Assembly (NCBI GenBank): GCA_963843685.1
Contig: CAWJLO010000010.1
Coordinates: 248,001 to 312,000, forward strand
Source: DASQHL01 sp963843685
Lineage (GTDB): Bacteria > Chloroflexota > Dehalococcoidia > DSTF01 > JACRBR01
Length of the DNA: 64,000 nt
Direction: 5' to 3'
Shown one piece after another: positions 60,115 to 64,000 of the stretch. The notes under the pieces are model-generated. The model saw only the letters and a program-made list of their open reading frames with translations. It searched no databases and was not told where the DNA came from. Position numbers and translations under genes: made by a program. Every line of letters begins with the position of its first letter. The first letter of the stretch is position 1.

Positions 60115-62175
60115 ATGAAAGAGTACAAGACCGAGCAGATCCGCAACGTCGTCCTCCTTGGGCATGGTGCTACGGGAAAGACGTCGCTGGCGGAGGCGGC
60201 GCTGTTCTCGAGCGGGGGCGCGAGCCGGATGGGGAAGGTGGAGGACGGGACGACGGTGTCCGACTTCGAGCCGGACGAAGTGAAGCGGAAGATCAGCCTG
60301 AGCCTGGCGATCGTGCCGTGCGAGTGGTCGAACCACAAGATCAACATCATCGACACGCCGGGGTACGCGGACTTCGTCGGCGAGGTGAAGAGCGGGATCT
60401 CGGCGGCGGACATCGGCGTGATCGTGGTGGACGCAGTGTCGGGCGTGCAGGTGGGGACGGAGATGGCGTGGCGGCACGCGGAGGCGACGCAGCTGCCGCG
60501 CGTGGTGTTCGTGAACCGGATGGACCGGGAGAACGCGAACTTCGCGCAGACGGTGCAGCAGCTGCAGGAGCGCTGGGGGAAGAAGATCGCACCGATCCAG
60601 CTGCCGATCGGGTCACAGGACTCGTTCTCCGGGGTGGTGAACGTGCTGGAGAACAAGGCGTACGTGGGCGAGAAGGGGACGCCGGGAGACGTGCCGGCGG
60701 ACATGGCCGACGCCGTCGCCTCGGCGCACGAGCAGATCATCGAGGCGGCGGTGGAGGCGGACGACGACCTGCTGACGAAGTACCTGGAGGGCGAAGAGCT
60801 GAGCGTCGAGGAGCTGACGGGCGCGCTGCGGAAGGGGATCGCCGCGGGGATGGTGTGCCCGGTGTTCGTGGGATCGGCGGCGAAGAACATCGGCGTGTCG
60901 AGGTTCCTGGACGGGTTGGTGGAGGATTGCCCGTCGCCGGCGGACGTGGCGCCGCGCACGGCGAAAGGGGCGGCGGGCGACGAGCCGCTGAAGGCGGACG
61001 CGGGCGCGGCACTGGCGGCGCTGGTGTTCAAGACGGCGGCGGACCCGTTCGTGGGGCGGCTGACGTACCTGCGTGTTGTGTCGGGGACGCTGAAGGGCGA
61101 CTCGCACGTGTGGAACGCGAACCAGAACGCGGACGAGCGGATCGGTCAGCTGATCGTGTTGAAAGGGAAGACGCAGGACCACGCGCCGTCGCTGTCAGCG
61201 GGCGACATCGGCGCGGTGGCGAAGCTGGCGCACACCGTGACGAGCGACACGCTGTGCACGAAGGAGCACGCGGTGACGCTGCCGGCGATCGAGTTCCCGA
61301 AGCCGCCGTTCAACGTGGCGGTGACACCGAAGGGGAAGGCGGACGTCGAGAAGATGGGGCCGTCGTTGCAGCGGATCGCGGAGGAGGACCCGACGCTCGT
61401 GGTGCACCGCGACGAGACGACGGGTGAGACGATCATCTCGGGGATGGGTGAGACACACGTCGAGGTGGCGGCGGAGAAGATGAAGCGGAAGTTCGGCGTG
61501 GAGATGGACCTGCACCCGCCGCGCGTGCCGTACCGCGAAACGGTGACGATGAAGGTCGAGAGCGAGTACATCCACAAGAAGCAGACGGGCGGGCACGGGC
61601 AGTACGCGCGCGTGGCGATCACGGTGGAGCCGAACAAGGGCGGCGGCTTCGAGTTCGTGGACAAAGTGGTGGGCGGCGCGGTGCCGCGGAACTACATCCC
61701 GGCCGTCGAGAAGGGGGTGCAGGAGGCGCTGCATGAGGGCGCGCTGGCGCACTTCCCGATGGTGGACCTGCGGGTGACGCTGTTCGACGGGAAGGAGCAC
61801 CCGGTCGACTCGTCGGAGATGGCGTTCAAGCTCGCGGGGTCGCAGGCGCTGAAGCAGGGGGCGTTGAAGGCGAACCCGGTGCTGCTGGAGCCGGTCGTGA
61901 CGATGAAGATCATGGTGCCGGAGGCGAACACGGGCGACGTGATGAGCGACCTCAACGGCAAGCGGGCGAAGGTGCACGGGATGTCGCCGGGGGACGTGGG
62001 GGTCACAGTGATCGACGCGGAGGCGCCGCTGGCGGAGGTGCTGCGCTACGCGACGGACCTTCGGTCGATCACGCAGGGGCGGGGGACGTTCGAGATGCAG
62101 TTCGACCACTACGACGAAGTGCCGTCGCACATCGCGCAGAAGGTGATCGCAGAGGCTCAGAAGGCGCACGGGTAG
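60115..62175 (+). CDS. elongation factor G homologue (EF-G-like type)
   Basis: 686 residues, five EF-G domains. GTPase motifs: G1 LLGHGATGKTSLAEAAL, switch 2 IIDTPGYADFVGEVKSGISA, G4 FVNRMDRENANF, G5 GSAAK. Domain II-V segments include GRLTYLRVVSGTLKGDSHVW, SGMGETHVEVAAEKMKRKFG, GGHGQYARVAITVEP, and GRGTFEMQFDHYDEVPSHIA. The G1 loop reads GHGATGKT, unlike the AHIDAGKT of canonical translocation EF-G, and the domain-IV tip differs; it belongs to the EF-G-like group whose role may be accessory (recycling or stress). ATG at 60115. A canonical EF-G is not in this window. Confidence 0.9.
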   Translation: MKEYKTEQIRNVVLLGHGATGKTSLAEAALFSSGGASRMGKVEDGTTVSDFEPDEVKRKISLSLAIVPCEWSNHKINIIDTPGYADFVGEVKSGISAADIGVIVVDAVSGVQVGTEMAWRHAEATQLPRVVFVNRMDRENANFAQTVQQLQERWGKKIAPIQLPIGSQDSFSGVVNVLENKAYVGEKGTPGDVPADMADAVASAHEQIIEAAVEADDDLLTKYLEGEELSVEELTGALRKGIAAGMVCPVFVGSAAKNIGVSRFLDGLVEDCPSPADVAPRTAKGAAGDEPLKADAGAALAALVFKTAADPFVGRLTYLRVVSGTLKGDSHVWNANQNADERIGQLIVLKGKTQDHAPSLSAGDIGAVAKLAHTVTSDTLCTKEHAVTLPAIEFPKPPFNVAVTPKGKADVEKMGPSLQRIAEEDPTLVVHRDETTGETIISGMGETHVEVAAEKMKRKFGVEMDLHPPRVPYRETVTMKVESEYIHKKQTGGHGQYARVAITVEPNKGGGFEFVDKVVGGAVPRNYIPAVEKGVQEALHEGALAHFPMVDLRVTLFDGKEHPVDSSEMAFKLAGSQALKQGALKANPVLLEPVVTMKIMVPEANTGDVMSDLNGKRAKVHGMSPGDVGVTVIDAEAPLAEVLRYATDLRSITQGRGTFEMQFDHYDEVPSHIAQKVIAEAQKAHG

Positions 62176-62257
62176 GGGATAGGTTACAGGGGATAGGTTA
62201 TAGGGTAGTGCAGAGAACCTGGAACCTGTGGGACGGGAACACGGACACGTAGTACGA

Positions 62258-62295
62258 GAAGAGCGGCAGGCGTATCGCCTGCCGCTCTTCTTCTT
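62258..62295. terminator. bidirectional terminator between EF-G homologue and convergent genes
   Basis: GAAGAGCGGCAGGCG-TAT-CGCCTGCCGCTCTTC is a perfect 15-bp stem, followed by TTCTT on the plus strand and GTAC on the other side. It lies between convergent genes. Confidence 0.85.
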
Positions 62296-62311
62296 GATCG
62301 AGACGGAGTGC

Positions 62312-62602
62312 TCAGGAGGGCTTCTCGAGCTTGATGATCTTCCAGACGCCGTCGATCTGGCGGACGGTCTCGCGCATGGAGGCGGAGGCGCCGCCGTCGC
62401 CGGTGTAGGTGACGTCGAAGACGTAGTCGTCGCCGTCCTGGCGGACGGGGACGACGGAGTTGCCGGTGGCGGGGTTGGGGCCGCCGGCCATCAGCGGCAT
62501 GACCTGCGTCATCGCTTCGGGTGTGAGATCGCCCATGATCTCGGCGACCTTGCCAGCGCAGGCCTTGTCGGCGTGTCCCTGCATGAATTCTTGAGCGTTC
62601 AT
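62312..62602 (-). CDS. small paralogue A of unknown function
   Basis: 96 residues: MNAQEFMQGHADKACAGKVA, EIMGDLTPEAMTQVMPLMAG, YVFDVTYTGDGGASASMRET, QIDGVWKIIKLEKPS. The helix-turn followed by an antiparallel sheet resembles a small NTF2-like fold. It shares the D-L-T-P-E-A-M-x-Q-V-M motif and the terminal G-x-W-K-I strand with the upstream gene, so the two are duplicates. Confidence 0.6.
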   Translation of the reverse strand: MNAQEFMQGHADKACAGKVAEIMGDLTPEAMTQVMPLMAGGPNPATGNSVVPVRQDGDDYVFDVTYTGDGGASASMRETVRQIDGVWKIIKLEKPS

Positions 62603-62605
62603 CTG

Positions 62606-62908
62606 CTATTGCTCCATTGCCAGCGCGGCGATTTTCCACTGACCGCCGACGTCGCGCCAGGTGGCGACGGCGGTGAAGTCCTGGTCGCCGGCGAACTTGA
62701 TCTTGAAGACGTGGTCGTCGCCCTGCTCATCGTGGCTCTGGATGTCGAAGGACTTGAGGGCGGGCATGGCGCCCATGCCGGCGCCAGCGTTGGACATGAC
62801 CTGGGCCATGGCCTCGGGGGTGAGGTCGTTCATGACGCGCATGAGGTCGCCGATGAGCAGGGCCTGGCAGTTCTGTTTGACGGCTTCTTCAACGGTGATG
62901 TCGGGCAT
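62606..62908 (-). CDS. small paralogue B of unknown function
   Basis: 100 residues: DITVEEAVKQNCQALLIGDL, MRVMNDLTPEAMAQVMSNAG, DHVFKIKFAGDQDFTAVATW, VGGQWKIAALAMEQ. Shares DLTPEAMxQVM and the last strand with the gene 3 nt downstream. AAAAGGAGCGG before the ATG at 62908 fixes the start. The pair may form a heterodimer. Confidence 0.6.
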   Translation of the reverse strand: MPDITVEEAVKQNCQALLIGDLMRVMNDLTPEAMAQVMSNAGAGMGAMPALKSFDIQSHDEQGDDHVFKIKFAGDQDFTAVATWRDVGGQWKIAALAMEQ

Positions 62909-63045
62909 ACGACCGCTCCTTTTCGAACACACGATCTGGCGCGATCCCGGCGGCCAGCGGGGCCGGGCGCGCTGCGGATCATATGGGGCGTCCAAGCGCA
63001 GTGTCAATGAAACGATCGGCGGCGGATGAAGGCTCTCCCATTCGC

Positions 63046-63074
63046 TTGACAGCCTGATCTTCGCCGGATACGCT
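63046..63074 (+). promoter_or_regulatory. sigma70 promoter of the leaderless LCP gene
   Basis: TTGACA, exactly 17 nt, then TACGCT, ending 7 nt before the GTG start. The start point of transcription coincides with the start codon; this is the clearest leaderless promoter of the window. Confidence 0.7.
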
Positions 63075-63081
63075 CGGTTCA

Positions 63082-64000
63082 GTGTCAAGCGGCGCGCCCT
63101 CCACCACTTCCCGATCGACCCGCGGTCAACGAACGATAATCGGCGCGGCGATCCTGCTGTTCGCGGTGATTTCGGCGTACCTGGCGCTGGTGATCATCAC
63201 GCGCGTCGACAGCATCTTCTCCCCCGGGAACGAGATCACCCTGCCGGCGGTGTTCAACGTGGCGCCGGGGATCGACGCCAAGGGGAACAGCGGCTCGTCG
63301 GAGCCGATCAACATCCTGGTGATGGGGCTGGACCGGCGGGCGCGCGAGGGCGACATTCCGACACGGACGGACTCGCTGTTCGTCGTGCGGATCGACCCGA
63401 AGACGCACTCCACCGGGATCGTCGGCATTCCGCGCGATCTGATGGTGAACATCCCGGCCAAGGGCGGCGGGACGTACCAGGACCGCATCAACACGGTGTA
63501 CGTCGAGGGCGAGCTTGGCGGCTATGACGGCGGCGGCGTGGCGCTGCTGGAGCAGGTGCTGGCGGCGGACCCGTTCGATATCAAGATCGACCATTACGTG
63601 ATCATCGACCTGAAGGGGTTCGAGGACGTGATCAACGACCTCGGCGGGATCGACCTCAACGTGCCGACCGAAGTCGTCGACCCGTACTACTCAGAGACGG
63701 AGCTTCCGGGCGACTACTTCCCTGTGGACTTCAAGCCGGGGCCGCAGCACATGGACGGCGAGCATGCGCTTGCCTACGCACGCGTGCGGTTCAACAGCGA
63801 CGACCTGGACCGCATCCAGCGACAGCAGCGCGTGATCTTCGCAGCGATCGAGAAGGCGAAGAGCCTGAACGTGCTCTCGAACGCGCAGGGGCTCTGGGAC
63901 AAGTACAAGACGGCGATCCAGACGGACATCAGCGACCCGCTGATCCCGGGTTACGCGCTGCTCGCGAGCCAGGTGCAGGATTCGATCCACGCGGTGTCGC
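63082..64000 (+). CDS. LytR-CpsA-Psr (LCP) family protein, cut by the window edge
   Basis: The first 306 residues are visible. A membrane segment (IIGAAILLFAVISAYLALVI) near the N-terminus is followed by the LCP domain: EPINILVMGLDRRAREGDIP, TRTDSLFVVRIDPKTHSTGI, VGIPRDLMVNIPAKGGGTYQ, DRINTVYVEGELGG, then DHYVIIDLKGFEDVINDLGG, HMDGEHALAYARVRFNSDDL and DRIQRQQRVIFAAIEKAK. The conserved arginines and aspartates of the active site (R-T-D-S, I-P-R-D, Y-A-R-x-R, D-R-x-Q-R-Q) are present. It transfers polyprenyl-phosphate-linked glycopolymers to the cell wall. GTG start, no ribosome binding site. Confidence 0.92.
   Translation, partial: MSSGAPSTTSRSTRGQRTIIGAAILLFAVISAYLALVIITRVDSIFSPGNEITLPAVFNVAPGIDAKGNSGSSEPINILVMGLDRRAREGDIPTRTDSLFVVRIDPKTHSTGIVGIPRDLMVNIPAKGGGTYQDRINTVYVEGELGGYDGGGVALLEQVLAADPFDIKIDHYVIIDLKGFEDVINDLGGIDLNVPTEVVDPYYSETELPGDYFPVDFKPGPQHMDGEHALAYARVRFNSDDLDRIQRQQRVIFAAIEKAKSLNVLSNAQGLWDKYKTAIQTDISDPLIPGYALLASQVQDSIHAVS

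Overview
This is a GC-rich bacterial chromosome segment (about two thirds G+C in most genes) with dense, short-spaced genes on both strands. The gene set suggests a member of the Chloroflexota, most likely an uncultured Dehalococcoidia relative: an archaeal-type cofactor-independent phosphoglycerate mutase, an acyl-CoA dehydrogenase paired with an APH-fold kinase, luciferase-like and F420-type oxidoreductases, three DUF4389 membrane proteins, and a rplI-dnaB-DnaD primosome operon. No rRNA or marker phylogeny was possible, so the taxonomy is inference.

Layout. 0.3-4.3 kb: a cytidylate-kinase-like gene, a lipoprotein esterase, a small methyltransferase, then a lower-GC island with a beta-propeller lipoprotein and the tail of an RHS protein. 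4.4-12.7 kb: rlmN, DUF4389, acyl-CoA dehydrogenase and divergent APH kinase, an amino-acid permease, an ABC exporter, tRNA-Arg(CCG). 13.0-14.2 kb: a membrane-anchored cyclophilin and, converging on it, a complete c-di-AMP (ydaO/yuaA) riboswitch with its own promoter and terminator but no gene. 14.2-21.8 kb: one minus-strand operon apgM-tpiA-miaA-dapF-GNAT-DUF421-GH36. 21.9-33.7 kb: acyltransferase, amidase, DUF6886, purU, cytochrome P450, LLM oxidoreductase plus acetoacetate-decarboxylase-like protein, sugar kinase, Ddn-like protein, cinA, PIG-L deacetylase. 33.7-43.4 kb: M3 peptidase, tandem nitrilase, membrane proteins, two DUF4389 genes, purL. 43.4-47.2 kb: a run of minus-strand genes (SDR, methyltransferase, nucleotidyltransferase-like, patatin, lipoprotein).

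47.4-54.1 kb is an accessory block: a degenerate GGDEF protein, a cyclic-nucleotide-binding protein, an EAL phosphodiesterase in operon with a CBS-pair protein, partial 3' copies of the CNB and CBS genes, hairpin repeats, a DUF3883 protein and a low-GC SIR2-domain protein that could belong to a defence locus. 54.1-58.4 kb is the primosome operon (rplI, small gene, dnaB, DnaD-like, and a helicase loader with two AAA+ modules). 58.7-64 kb: DinB, a nuclease-like protein, an EF-G homologue, two small paralogues and a truncated LytR-CpsA-Psr gene at the window edge.

Two window-wide properties matter. First, about a dozen genes, including essential ones (tpiA, purL, rlmN), carry single-base frameshifts, mostly in G/C runs; this looks like consensus indel error, so these genes are annotated as intact genes with an interrupted frame. 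Second, at least 14 genes have a TANNNT box exactly 6-8 nt before the start codon and no ribosome binding site, the signature of leaderless transcripts; several start choices here use that rule.
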